The position numbers and the translations under genes are program-made. Below the pieces are notes generated by a model, which was not told the DNA's origin, did no database searches, and was given only the letters and a program-made list of their open reading frames with translations. 64,000 nucleotides of DNA from DATMER01 sp963741305 (GTDB lineage Bacteria; Acidobacteriota; Thermoanaerobaculia; Multivoradales; UBA5704), in contig CAVUHL010000003.1 of the NCBI GenBank assembly GCA_963741305.1, positions 7,192,001 through 7,256,000 of the forward strand, read 5' to 3'. Within the stretch, counting starts at the first letter, position 1, and each line of letters starts with the position of its first letter. Shown here piece by piece: positions 1 to 7,541 of this stretch.

Positions 1-675
1 TGGCTCTCCACGAGCGATCAGTTGGTCAGTGTGGCTCTTCACCCAACCAAGGAGATGATAGAGCACATCATCCAATGCCTCATTCGCAATGGCTTTTGTT
101 CGAAGGGAGGTTAGCAGTTCCTCTTTAGGTAGGTGATTGCCGTGTCTATAGGAGAAGCGGGGCAGTATTTGGCGCAAAGCGTCCCGGCCTTCTGGGGAGA
201 AAATTTTCTCAAGATGCGGCTGCAATTCGGCCGCAGTATGGCCCTTCTTGGGGAACTCTGGAGCCTCCCCCCAGAGTTCGCCGCAGATTGCGTCAATAGT
301 CCCCTCTGATGTCTCTTCAGTTGCGTTTACCAACCGTGTCAAGAAATCACTACTAAAAGGACGGGTAGTATAGAGGCTAAAATGAGTACACCTAGGATCG
401 AGAAGTCCGTTCGAGACCGCATCGATCCAGTTGCGGAGTGTTTTCCAAAGGTCCACAGAGCGATTGGCGACGGGATTTGAAGTCGAATCCGTGCGGCTCT
501 TAACCTCCTCGACTTCAGTCTCTCCAGAAGAAGAGGTGACTGCAACATCTCCAAGTACCTCTAGGCTAACCGCATCGCCAGCTTGCGCATGAAGAAGGTG
601 CCATAGAAGCCGATTCACCTGTAGGGAAAAGCCGAGGTATTGCCTCGGGACATTAGGCTGACGTATTCGGTCCAT
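1..675 (-). CDS. Partial defence-nuclease-like protein (DUF4297/ABC-3C-like), N-terminal 225 codons
   Basis: The frame is open for 225 codons and runs off the window start, so only the N-terminus is visible. It begins MDRIRQPNVPRQYLGFSLQ. The ATG at 675 follows GAGAGG on the minus strand with a short 3-base spacer; the frame stays open upstream to a stop at 721-723. Residues 36-59 contain an E39 / D43 / E57-x-K59 arrangement of the PD-(D/E)xK nuclease type, followed by 'NPVANRSVDLWKTLRNW'. From memory this resembles the N-terminal effector domain of DUF4297/Cap4 and ABC-three-component anti-phage systems; I cannot confirm the family. The DNA is visibly richer in A+T than its neighbours and its codon use is less biased, which suggests horizontal acquisition. 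Partner genes would lie to the left, outside the window. Confidence 0.75.
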   Translation of the reverse strand, partial: MDRIRQPNVPRQYLGFSLQVNRLLWHLLHAQAGDAVSLEVLGDVAVTSSSGETEVEEVKSRTDSTSNPVANRSVDLWKTLRNWIDAVSNGLLDPRCTHFSLYTTRPFSSDFLTRLVNATEETSEGTIDAICGELWGEAPEFPKKGHTAAELQPHLEKIFSPEGRDALRQILPRFSYRHGNHLPKEELLTSLRTKAIANEALDDVLYHLLGWVKSHTDQLIARGEP

Positions 676-881
676 ATGCCTCTCACAGAGGATAGCCAAA
701 TGAAGTACGGACGGCGCATTTTAGGCTGTACACGCTCTGCGGGTCAACCTTTAGGGTACCGCGGAGGAGGTGCCTGACGTTTCAGGAGAAGGGAAGGACG
801 AAAGCTCCTCAGCAGACTTACCTGAAGCGCCTGAAGGGCGAGAACTCGGCGTTATCTGCGTGAAGGTTCCTCTGACCTGCC

Positions 882-2165
882 TTACCGCCCCCGCCCCTCC
901 GCCCGGACCCGTCTCGCCAACTCGGCCGCAAGCTGCACTGTAAACGTCCGCCCCTCCACCGCCCTCTGAAGCTGAAGCAGCGTATACGCCACGATCGCCT
1001 CAGTGGTCAGCCCGCGAGTCTCGAAGATCGGGAGGATCTCGGTGGCCAGATTCTTGAGGGCTTCCGAGCGGCCGGAGTGGAAGAGCGCGACCGCGAGGTC
1101 CAGGGAGACGAGCGTGGCATCGACCGGCATGCGGCGGTCGAGGAACTCCGTCTGCACGGCTTCCAGCTCCCTTGCCGCCTCCTCGATCCGGCCCAGGCCC
1201 TGTAGGAGAAGCGCCCCGGTCCAGCGCAGGCGGAGACGGTCCGTGTCGCCGCCATACTGCTCGTAGAGCGCTTTCGCGTGAGGAAGACGCTTCTGCGCCT
1301 CGGCATAGCTGCCGGCCTGGACAAGGCAGGTCACGAGGTTCGCCTGGACCATCGAGAACAGGCGCGGATCGTCCGCGAGACCCGCTTCCGTCTCGGCCCG
1401 GCGAAGGACATCGCAGGCGCTCGCCCAATCCTCTGCCGATTCGTAGGCCTTGGCTTGCAGGAGATGGCTGGACAGGATGCCTCGCCTGTCGCCGAGATCC
1501 CGGCAAATCTTCAGGGAAGCCGCGGACGCTTCAAGTGCCTCCGGATATCGGCGCTGCTCGCGACGAAGAGAGCTCTTCAGGATCAGCAGCTCGGCCTCCG
1601 TCGAAGGATTCTGCCAGGAGAAGCGGCGCTCGGCGTCCGAGAAGGCACGATCCGCGGCCTCTAGCTCTCCAAAGACGCGCAACGCGTTCGCCAGATGTGC
1701 GAAGGCTCTGGCTTGGAGATCCTGGACCCAGTCCGGATGGTAGGTGTCCTTCGGCAGGGCAAGAGCGATGCGCGCGGCGAGGATGGCGAGATCTATGGCC
1801 CGCCGGGCGTCGCTCAGGCAGGCCTTCCTGGATTGCTGGATCAGATAGACGCACAAACCCCAGGTGTGAAAGGCCTCGTCGGTCTCCGCGGCCCGGAGCT
1901 GCTCGGTGGGCGGCAGGCTTTCGAGCGCGGCAGCCAGGTCGGGCGCCGTGTCGGCTTCCAAGAGCGCCACCAACTCGTCGAAGTAGCCGAGATCGCCCTT
2001 GATCTCCTGCAGCCGGTCGTACAGGGCACGGCAGGATGGGCAGGTCTCCAGAAGGTGGGGGACGATGAAACGGGTTACCTCGTCGGGGGAAGCGCTGCCC
2101 GTCGAGAGCTTCGCGAACAGCTCGAGGCTGATCGGGTGAGGCGAATCGGTGTCGTCATCTCGCAA
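882..2165 (-). CDS. Zinc-finger/TPR-like protein
   Basis: A protein of about 427 residues, unrecognised as a named gene. The N-terminus has an H-x4-C-x2-C motif (HLLETCPSC), as in the zinc-binding anti-sigma-type (zf-HC2) domains. The rest is helical with TPR-like pairs, for example 'ARAFAHLANALRVFGELEAA' and 'AQAKAYESAEDW'-type repeats, suggesting protein-protein contact. I place the start at TTG 2165 because GGAGGG lies about 8 bases upstream; a GTG at 2210 would add 15 residues and has no clear ribosome site. There is no sigma-factor gene beside it. The last bases of this gene recur as fragments at about 3076-3122 and 4154-4177, so the family has left remnants locally. Confidence 0.75.
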   Translation of the reverse strand: MRDDDTDSPHPISLELFAKLSTGSASPDEVTRFIVPHLLETCPSCRALYDRLQEIKGDLGYFDELVALLEADTAPDLAAALESLPPTEQLRAAETDEAFHTWGLCVYLIQQSRKACLSDARRAIDLAILAARIALALPKDTYHPDWVQDLQARAFAHLANALRVFGELEAADRAFSDAERRFSWQNPSTEAELLILKSSLRREQRRYPEALEASAASLKICRDLGDRRGILSSHLLQAKAYESAEDWASACDVLRRAETEAGLADDPRLFSMVQANLVTCLVQAGSYAEAQKRLPHAKALYEQYGGDTDRLRLRWTGALLLQGLGRIEEAARELEAVQTEFLDRRMPVDATLVSLDLAVALFHSGRSEALKNLATEILPIFETRGLTTEAIVAYTLLQLQRAVEGRTFTVQLAAELARRVRAEGRGR

Positions 2166-2310
2166 AACGTCGCCCTCCGTCGTTACAGCGTTTCGGCGAA
2201 AGAGTAGCACAGCTCGAACGCAAAGGCGGGGGAGTTACTCTGAGTCGAGAGGGGTGAGGCTGCTCCGGCAGGACGCCGCGAAGCGAGACCCATCCTCCAG
2301 GAGAGCACCC

Positions 2311-2454
2311 ATGATGCGGATCTTCTTTTTCCTCGCCGGACTCTTCGGCTCCGGCTCGTTCGGCGTCATCTGGGAGAGGTCGGGGCCCAGCGCGGACCCG
2401 AACGGGAAGCCGCCGGGCCAGGGCTTGTTGCGGGGCGACGACGGGATCGGATAG
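2311..2454 (+). CDS. Small secreted peptide candidate (47 aa)
   Basis: A short frame beginning MMRIFFFLAGLFGSGSFG, which looks like a signal peptide, with AGGAGAG five bases before the ATG. The rest is hydrophilic and Gly/Pro-rich. The ribosome site and hydrophobic start support a real gene, but the length is small and no family is recognised. It lies divergently from the zinc-finger/TPR gene and ends just before a palindromic repeat. Confidence 0.4.
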   Translation: MMRIFFFLAGLFGSGSFGVIWERSGPSADPNGKPPGQGLLRGDDGIG

Positions 2455-2455
2455 G

Positions 2456-2520
2456 CCCTCACCCCCCGGCCCCCTCTCCCGGTCCCCCCGAGCACACCCT
2501 CCCCGGGAGAGGGGGAGACT
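2456..2520. repeat. Palindromic intergenic repeat (CCCTCACCCC...GGGAGAGGG type)
   Basis: A C-rich arm (CCCTCTCCCGG) is followed by the matching G-rich arm (CCGGGAGAGGGGG), so it can fold into a hairpin. Related sequence occurs at about 4830-4890 and, in a larger two-armed version, at 50811-50946. It resembles the short palindromic repeats scattered between genes of many GC-rich genomes. Confidence 0.5.
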
Positions 2521-2564
2521 TACCAAGATCCGTCTGGGCGCGAGCTGAGTCGAAGCTATTCTCG

Positions 2565-2965
2565 AGCGCCTCAGAATCATTCTGAAGTTCCTCGGAATCA
2601 TTCTGAGCGTCTCAGAATGACTCTGAAATCCCCAGGGCCATTCTGAAGTTCTCGGAGCGGCTCTGAGCGGCTGAGAATGGCTCCGAGACAGCGCGATGTC
2701 ATTCTCAGCGGCTCAGAATCATTCTGAAGTTCTTCGAAGCCGTTCCGAGCGCCTCAGAATGGCTCTGAAATCCCAGGAGCCGCTCTGAAGTTTCCGGAGC
2801 GGCTCTGAGCGGCTGAGAATGGCTCCGGGACAGCGCGATGTCATTCTCAGCGGCTCAGAATCATTCTGAAGTTCTTCGGAACCGTTCCGAGCGCCTCAGA
2901 ATGGCTTTGAAATTCTTCGGAACGGCTCTCAGCCGCTCAGAATGGCTCCGCAATCTTCAGAATGG
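2565..2965. repeat. Array of short palindromic units (CAGAATNATTCTGA-like)
   Basis: About 400 bases made of diverged units built from CTCAGAAT, ATTCTGAAGTTC and CGGAGCGGCTCTGAG. Many units are self-complementary, e.g. CAGAATCATTCTG. Superimposed on this is a longer tandem copy: the block starting GGCTCTGAGCGGCTGAGAAT at 2659 recurs at 2801, a period of 142 bases, with few differences over more than 100 bases. No convincing gene is in the stretch. It is not a CRISPR array because there are no unique spacers. Confidence 0.8.
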
Positions 2966-3155
2966 CTCGCGCTCAGGCCAACTCGGCGAAGCTCTTGTCG
3001 CAGGAGTGTACGTTCGCCTCGGCGGGCTTGTTGCCAGATCGGAGGAGAATTCCCAAGCGAGAGGTGCCAGACGTTTTATAGGACCCGTCTCGCCAGCTCG
3101 GCCGCGAGCTGCCAGACGCTTCTGAGGTAGTGCTTTTTTCCCCGGCGATGGCGCG

Positions 3156-3530
3156 CTACAAATTGAGCATCATTCGAAGGGAGTCGTCGACGGATCGGAG
3201 CCGTTCCTCATTGAGGAGGGTCGCGAGGTGCCGCAAGGCTCGGTGCTGCGTATCTACCGTGACGATCTGGTCGGTCTCCACCCAATGCGGTTTGGGCTCC
3301 CAACTGGTATCTGCCAACCGCAGGTCGGCGGTGGCAACCGGCACGCGCCACTTGAAGTGAGGGCGTTCCGTGGTGGTGACCGGACAGATGATCACGGTGC
3401 CGAAGTCAGACCGATTGAGTGCATCGGTCGACACGACCAGACATGGCCGCACACCTTTCTGCTCGCGGCCTTTCTTCGGGTTCAGATCGAACATCCAGAC
3501 CTCCCCACGCAGCGGCTTCGGACGCTCCAT
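3156..3530 (-). CDS. MazF/PemK-family endoribonuclease toxin
   Basis: A 124-residue protein with the MazF-fold signatures: 'RGEVWMFDLNP' near the N-terminus, 'RPCLVVS' around residues 28-34 and 'TVIICPVTTT' around residues 45-53. Family members are sequence-specific mRNA interferases neutralised by a small cognate antitoxin. The ATG at 3530 is preferred because GGAGGGGGAG lies directly upstream; a TTG at 3551 would add 7 residues. It follows the ribbon-helix-helix antitoxin gene by a short gap, forming a two-gene operon. The key Arg and Thr positions of the family look intact, so it is probably functional. Confidence 0.88.
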   Translation of the reverse strand: MERPKPLRGEVWMFDLNPKKGREQKGVRPCLVVSTDALNRSDFGTVIICPVTTTERPHFKWRVPVATADLRLADTSWEPKPHWVETDQIVTVDTQHRALRHLATLLNEERLRSVDDSLRMMLNL

Positions 3531-3556
3531 CTCCCCCCTCCGATCTCTCAATCTGT

Positions 3557-3802
3557 CTAGCCAGCGGTAAACGCACCGAGCAAGGACTCTCGTTCCTCGA
3601 GGTCGTCCTTGACGAGATGAGCCGCAGCTTCGTTGAACATGTCGAGCAACTTCTCTTCTCGCTCCCGACGCCTCTCCCTCTCGATGAGCTGGCGAATGAA
3701 CTCGGCTTTGTTCTGGCTGCTGCCCGCGCGTCGGGCCAACCAGGCATCGGTATCACTGGGGATGCGAACGCTGATCTGGCAGTCTTTGGCGGCGGCCGGC
3801 AT
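3557..3802 (-). CDS. Ribbon-helix-helix antitoxin (MazE-like)
   Basis: An 81-residue protein beginning MPAAAKDCQISVRIPSDTD. The 'ISVRIPSDTDAWLARRAG' stretch fits the beta-strand and first helix of a ribbon-helix-helix DNA-binding domain; residues 28-55 (KAEFIRQLIERERRR...) form the second helix and a basic linker, and the C-terminus should wrap the toxin. It lies immediately upstream of the MazF-like gene on the same strand, the usual antitoxin-first order. By analogy the complex would repress its own promoter. Confidence 0.8.
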   Translation of the reverse strand: MPAAAKDCQISVRIPSDTDAWLARRAGSSQNKAEFIRQLIERERRREREEKLLDMFNEAAAHLVKDDLEERESLLGAFTAG

Positions 3803-4345
3803 AACTGGAACCTCCTGACAGTCACCATGATACCGGTGTGAGGGTCAGCCTGCAAGCGTTCCATGCTGATCCTTTCTCTCAATGCGCTTTCTTGAAACGT
3901 CAGGCATTTCCTCCGAATCTGGCCCCTGGTGGGCTCCCGGGCTCCCGGGCTCCCGGGCTCGCGCCCGGGGCCGATGCTGTCGCCCCTGTGGGGCTTGCTG
4001 CCGGGGCAACGCCGGTCTCTCTCGATCTGCTGGACAGCATGTTCGAAAGGGATGGCCTTTTCGCCACTCGCCTTGGCGAGGTCATAGGCTCGGATCGACT
4101 CCAGCTCTTCCAACGGCTCGCGCTTGGTTGGTTCGAACGCCACCTCCTCGCCGCCCCGCCCCTCCGCCCGGACCCGTCCGTAGGCCACCGAGCTTCTGCA
4201 CGTCGGAAGGCACAAAGATGACACTACTGCCGGAGAGAATTGCGATCCATCGAGAATTCTGTCAGGGCAAGCCGACCCGTCGCGCCTTGTGCTACCCGGT
4301 CGAGAGGCTCCCGGGCACCGAGACAGAGAGGAGTAGAATCCTGTC
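3803..4345. other. Gene-poor stretch with antitoxin remnant and REP DNA
   Basis: Between the RHH antitoxin and the DUF4160 remnant there is no intact gene. It holds a palindromic GC-rich block at about 3930-4010, with triplicated GGGCTCCC followed by GCGCCCGGGG and then a CCCCTGTGGGG hairpin. It also holds the antitoxin-like remnant at 4012-4143 and a 24-base copy (4154-4177) of the 3' end of the zinc-finger/TPR gene. Confidence 0.55.
4012..4143 (-). pseudogene. Antitoxin remnant (prevent-host-death/RelB-type C-terminus)
   Basis: The minus strand reads VAFEPTKREPLEELESIRAY then DLAKASGEKAIPFEHAVQQIE. The 'LEELE.IRAYD.AKASGE..IPFE.A..EIE' pattern is familiar from small type II antitoxins. The reading starts at a GTG directly after GAGGAG and runs into a palindromic REP-like block, so the 3' end and any toxin partner appear lost. 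The family assignment is from memory. Confidence 0.5.
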
Positions 4346-4565
4346 CTGCCGGTGATCTCCATTTCTTCGGCATCATCATCCGGATGTTCGACCGCGAGCA
4401 CGGCATTTTACCTTCGACGGAGAGCTCTTAGCTGGCACTATTCGGTCTCGGACAGCCCTGCATCTCGTCAAGGAGTGGGCCGGCACGCACCGCGGGGAAC
4501 TGGATGCCAACTGGCAGCGAGGTAGGGCGGGTGAGCCCTTCGAGAGGATCGCTCCACTGGATTGA
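4346..4565 (+). pseudogene. DUF4160-domain gene, frameshifted
   Basis: Pieces of a DUF4160 protein appear in different frames: 'LPVISI' from about 4346, then 'FFGIIIRMFDREH' in a second frame, then 'HFTFDGELLAG' through 'HLVKEWAGTHRGELDANWQ' to 'GRAGEPFERIAPLD' ending at the TGA 4563-4565 in a third frame. At least two indels and the loss of the central 'PPHFH'-type segment separate the parts. DUF4160 genes usually precede a DUF2442 gene, and an intact DUF2442 gene starts 13 bases downstream, which supports the identification. Confidence 0.72.
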
Positions 4566-4577
4566 GAGGAGGTTCTC

Positions 4578-4829
4578 ATGGAGTTTCTACCCATGGTTGT
4601 CAGAGCCGAGTATCGTGGCGGGCACAGGATCTACCTGGTGTTCAACGATGGAGTCGAGGGTTTGGTCGACTTCTCGGACTGGCTGGCTGGCCCAGTTTTC
4701 GAGCCGCTGAAGGAGCCCGGGTACTTCGAGCGCTTCTTCCTGGACGGTGGAACGGTTGCGTGGCCCAACGGCGCTGATATCGCGCCGGAGACGCTCTATG
4801 AACGAGCGCGGTCCAGCAAGGCCGCCTGA
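4578..4829 (+). CDS. DUF2442-domain protein
   Basis: An 83-residue protein starting MEFLPMVVRAEYRGGHRIYL. The 'GGHRIYLVFNDGVEGLVDFSD' start and the 'WPNGADIAPETLYERA' end are the family hallmarks. DUF2442 proteins are small, of unknown activity, and are commonly encoded beside DUF4160 proteins in toxin-antitoxin-like pairs. A GAGGAGG ribosome site sits about 7 bases before the ATG. Its usual partner upstream is broken, so this copy may be an orphan. Confidence 0.88.
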   Translation: MEFLPMVVRAEYRGGHRIYLVFNDGVEGLVDFSDWLAGPVFEPLKEPGYFERFFLDGGTVAWPNGADIAPETLYERARSSKAA

Positions 4830-4915
4830 GGCCCTCACCTCCCGGCCGGTTGAGGTCCCATCCGGTTGATCCCATCCCCCTCTCCCCAACCCCCGTGTCG
4901 GAGGGACGGCGGCGC

Positions 4916-5611
4916 TCAGGCCAACTCGGAGAAATTTCGGTACTCCGCATGGCCCTTCGCCTCCGCCGGCTTGTTGCCGGGGCGGACGAGAAGGCCGGTC
5001 TGCATGCCGGAATCGCGGGCGGCATCGAGCTCGGCGGTGACGTCGCTCAGAAAGAGAATGTCGCCGGGCGGGAGACCGAAGGAGTCGGCGATGGCGGCGT
5101 AGGCGGCGGGGCTGTTCTTGGGGCCGGTCGTGGTGTCGTGGAAGCCTTCGAAGTAGGGGAGGAGGTCGCCCTGGTCGCTGTGGCCGAAGAGGAGCTTCTG
5201 GGCCAGGACGCTGCCCGAGGAGAAGATCCGGGTGCGGATGCCGTTCTCCTTCCAGCGCTTCAGAGCTTCGGCCACGTCGGGCCAAACCTGGCCCCGGAGC
5301 TCTCCGGCGCGGTAGCCGTCTTCCCAGAGGATGCCTTGGAGCATCTTGAGGCCGGTCGATTTGCGGTCGCGGTCCATGAGCCAGTGCGCGTAGGGCGTTC
5401 CGTTTCCGAAGTCGGGGACAGACTCGATCTCCTGCTCGTGCTCCTGCCGGAGCCGGCTCAGGGCCTCGGCGAAACGTGCCTCCCCGGAGGCGCAGGCGGC
5501 GTCGAGGCGCCGCCTGGCGTAGGGGAAGAGGATGTCCAGCACGAAGGAGAGGGGAGTGGTGGTCCCTTCGATGTCGGTCAGGACGGCGCGGGCGCCCGGG
5601 GGCAGGGGCAC
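4916..5611 (-). CDS. mtnC: Enolase-phosphatase E1 (acireductone synthase)
   Basis: A HAD-superfamily enzyme of the methionine salvage pathway, converting 2,3-diketo-5-methylthiopentyl-1-phosphate to acireductone by enolisation and dephosphorylation. The catalytic D-x-E motif is at residues 13-15 (LTDIEGTT). 'IFSSGS' (motif II) and 'GDILFLSDV' (motif IV) follow, in the expected order for a 231-residue protein, a normal family length. I chose GTG 5611, five bases after the mtnD stop; a longer frame upstream overlaps mtnD and lacks family similarity. Last gene of the mtnB-mtnD-mtnC operon. Confidence 0.93.
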   Translation of the reverse strand: MPLPPGARAVLTDIEGTTTPLSFVLDILFPYARRRLDAACASGEARFAEALSRLRQEHEQEIESVPDFGNGTPYAHWLMDRDRKSTGLKMLQGILWEDGYRAGELRGQVWPDVAEALKRWKENGIRTRIFSSGSVLAQKLLFGHSDQGDLLPYFEGFHDTTTGPKNSPAAYAAIADSFGLPPGDILFLSDVTAELDAARDSGMQTGLLVRPGNKPAEAKGHAEYRNFSELA

Positions 5612-5616
5612 GCGGC

Positions 5617-6177
5617 TCAGATGCCCGGGGCCGGCATGTAGGCCGGGCCGAAGCAGAGCGGCTCGAAGCCCGCTTCTGCCTTGGTCTCGGTGTAGTGCGG
5701 CGTCCACCCGGAGGTGTCCTGGAAGAGGCGCACGGCCCGGATCGTCTTGTCCGAGCAGAGGTCGAACCAGTGGTGCGTCCCCCGCGGGACCCGGATCATG
5801 TCCCCCTTGACCATCTCGATGCCGAAGACCGGCCCTTCCGGGGGGTGGATGTGGAACACGCCGCGGCCGTGGACGATGAAGCGGACTTCGTCTTCGTCGT
5901 GCCAGTGTTCCTTGTTGAACTTGTTGAGCATCGCATCCAGGCCGGGCGTCTCCGGCTTGACGTTGATCACGTCGGCCGTGACATAGCCGCCCTCGGCCTT
6001 GAGCAGCTCGATGGGCTCGCGGTAGGCCTCCAGGATTTCCGGGTCCGTGGCGTTCTCGGGGAGCTGGTCGCTGCCGTCGAAGCGGCGGTACCAGATCCCG
6101 AACGGCGCCAGGAAGGTCGAAATCTCGGCCGGATCTTCGAGGACCCGGTTTTCATCTCGCAGTGTGACAGTTGCCAT
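5617..6177 (-). CDS. mtnD: Acireductone dioxygenase
   Basis: A cupin-fold metalloenzyme of 186 residues that oxidises acireductone. The Fe form yields formate and the 2-keto precursor of methionine; the Ni form yields methylthiopropionate, formate and CO. The metal ligands are visible as H91, H93, E97 (in EHWHDEDEVRF) and H135 (in GTHHWF), matching the 2-4-38 spacing of characterised ARD enzymes. It sits between mtnB (18-base gap) and mtnC (5-base gap), consistent with one transcript. Which metal is used cannot be told from sequence. Confidence 0.95.
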   Translation of the reverse strand: MATVTLRDENRVLEDPAEISTFLAPFGIWYRRFDGSDQLPENATDPEILEAYREPIELLKAEGGYVTADVINVKPETPGLDAMLNKFNKEHWHDEDEVRFIVHGRGVFHIHPPEGPVFGIEMVKGDMIRVPRGTHHWFDLCSDKTIRAVRLFQDTSGWTPHYTETKAEAGFEPLCFGPAYMPAPGI

Positions 6178-6195
6178 GTTCTTTTCCTCCTGCCT

Positions 6196-6849
6196 TCACC
6201 CAATATAGTGCTTGAAATCCGTCCGGCGAGCCACGCATTCGAACAGGAACTCCAGGATCTCGACGTGCCGGTTTGCCTGCTCGAGGCTCGCGCCCCATGT
6301 ATAGAGGCCGTGACCGGCCAGGAGGAACCCGTGGGCTCCCGGGCGTTCCGCGAGCAGCCGCTCCAGCTCTTCAGCCAGGGCCGGCATGTCCTGCGAGTTG
6401 TGCAGGACCGGCATGAACACCTCAGCCTCATGCGTCGTAACCCCTTCCAGGCCCTTGAGCATTTCGTAGCCGCGCAGGGTGAACCCGCCGCGGTCCGCGA
6501 AGTGCTCTCCCAGGAGGGTGTTCGCCACGGAGTGGACGTGCAGCACGGAGGCGGCTCCCGTGCGCTCGACGATCACGGTGTGCAGGGCGGCTTCCGCCGA
6601 CGGCTTCGAGGTTTCACCCTCGACCGCCTTGCCGCTGGAGCCGATGACCATCAGGCCCTCGAGCTCCAGATGGCGCTTGTGGAGGCCCGAGCGGGTGATC
6701 AACACCCGCAGCGGCTCGCGGCTCAGGGTCACGCTGAAGTTGCCGCCTGTGCCCTGGCACCATCCCTGGGCGGCGAGGTCCCTTACCACCCGGCAGAGGC
6801 TCTGCCCGAGAGAGGTCGAGAGGTCGTCGAGGGATCGCAGGCTTTGCAT
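6196..6849 (-). CDS. mtnB: Methylthioribulose-1-phosphate dehydratase
   Basis: A class II aldolase-fold, zinc-dependent enzyme of 217 residues that dehydrates 5-methylthioribulose-1-phosphate. 'GWCQGTGGNFSV' near residue 30 is the family's substrate-loop motif. 'LHVHSVANT' supplies the HxH zinc ligands, and 'GHGLYTWG' the third histidine. The ATG at 6849 begins MQSLRSLDDL; a longer upstream frame runs through the divergent DUF488 gene and is rejected. First gene of the salvage operon; mtnA, mtnN and a kinase are not in the window. Confidence 0.93.
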   Translation of the reverse strand: MQSLRSLDDLSTSLGQSLCRVVRDLAAQGWCQGTGGNFSVTLSREPLRVLITRSGLHKRHLELEGLMVIGSSGKAVEGETSKPSAEAALHTVIVERTGAASVLHVHSVANTLLGEHFADRGGFTLRGYEMLKGLEGVTTHEAEVFMPVLHNSQDMPALAEELERLLAERPGAHGFLLAGHGLYTWGASLEQANRHVEILEFLFECVARRTDFKHYIG

Positions 6850-6888
6850 CGGGGTTAGGCTACACCAGAGAAGGAGGACTTTGCAGCC

Positions 6889-7278
6889 ATGAGCATCAGC
6901 ATCGTCCGGCTCGGAGAGCCACGCGTTCCGGAGGAGGGGGTTCGCCTGGGGACGGTCCGGAGGCCGCCCCGGGGAGTGAAGAAGGAGGATCATGCTCGCC
7001 TGAACTACTACGACCTCTGGCTGCCGGACCTCGCGCCGAGCGCGGAGCTGGTGAGCCTGGCGCTGTCCGAGCCTTTCACGGAGGCGCGCTGGGCGAAGTT
7101 CGTCCGGGGCTACCGGCGGGAGATGAAGCAGCCCGGCTCGGAGCGGCTGCTCAAGCTGCTGGCCCTCCTTTCCCATCAGACGCACTTCTCCGTGGGCTGT
7201 TATTGCGAGCGGGAGGACCGCTGCCACCGTTCGATCTTGCGCGAGCTGCTCGTCGAGCACGGGGCGGAGGTGCGGTGA
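6889..7278 (+). CDS. DUF488-family protein
   Basis: A 129-residue protein starting MSISIVRLGEPRVP. It contains 'GVRLGTVRRPPRGVKKE' near the N-terminus and 'CYCEREDRCHRSILRELL' near the C-terminus, which are the conserved blocks of DUF488 (YeaO-like) proteins; their biochemical role is unknown. A strong GAAGGAGG site lies upstream of the ATG at 6889. It diverges from mtnB with 39 bases between the starts, so a shared promoter region is likely. Confidence 0.87.
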   Translation: MSISIVRLGEPRVPEEGVRLGTVRRPPRGVKKEDHARLNYYDLWLPDLAPSAELVSLALSEPFTEARWAKFVRGYRREMKQPGSERLLKLLALLSHQTHFSVGCYCEREDRCHRSILRELLVEHGAEVR

Positions 7279-7465
7279 TCTGTCGTGTAGCCGCTGACAA
7301 GATTGCGCTTGGAAGGCTTTATGTTGCGCACTTCCGTCCCCTTCCAGGGAAGTCGTTCCGTCAATCAGCGGGAAGTAATGGTTAGTAATGATTGTGAGGT
7401 GAACTCACGTTCTCGTGGGCCTTTGAGGGGCCGGGGTTCTCGCAGGTTTTCCTTTCTGACGCTTT

Positions 7466-7486
7466 GCGGAGATTTGCTCCGCTTTT
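7466..7486 (+). terminator. Possible Rho-independent terminator
   Basis: Perfect 6-base stem GCGGAG/CTCCGC with a 5-base loop, directly followed by TTTT. It lies about 190 bases after the DUF488 stop and 55 bases before the XRE start, so it probably ends the DUF488 transcript. Confidence 0.45.
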
Positions 7487-7508
7487 CGTGAATATTGATC
7501 ACGTTTTT

Positions 7509-7525
7509 CGGGAGTTGAGTTCCCG
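7509..7525. promoter_or_regulatory. Inverted repeat upstream of the XRE gene
   Basis: CGGGA and TCCCG arms separated by 7 bases, 17 bases before the XRE start codon. This is a plausible operator for autoregulation; binding is inference. Confidence 0.3.
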
Positions 7526-7541
7526 CAGTGTCCCCCCTACG

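Noticed and set aside
1172..2002. 276-residue plus-strand frame
   Set aside because: Opposite the zinc-finger/TPR gene; Arg/Pro/Ser-rich shadow without a start signal.
2565..2965. CRISPR array
   Set aside because: Units are diverged and adjoin each other without unique spacers of constant length; no cas gene is present.
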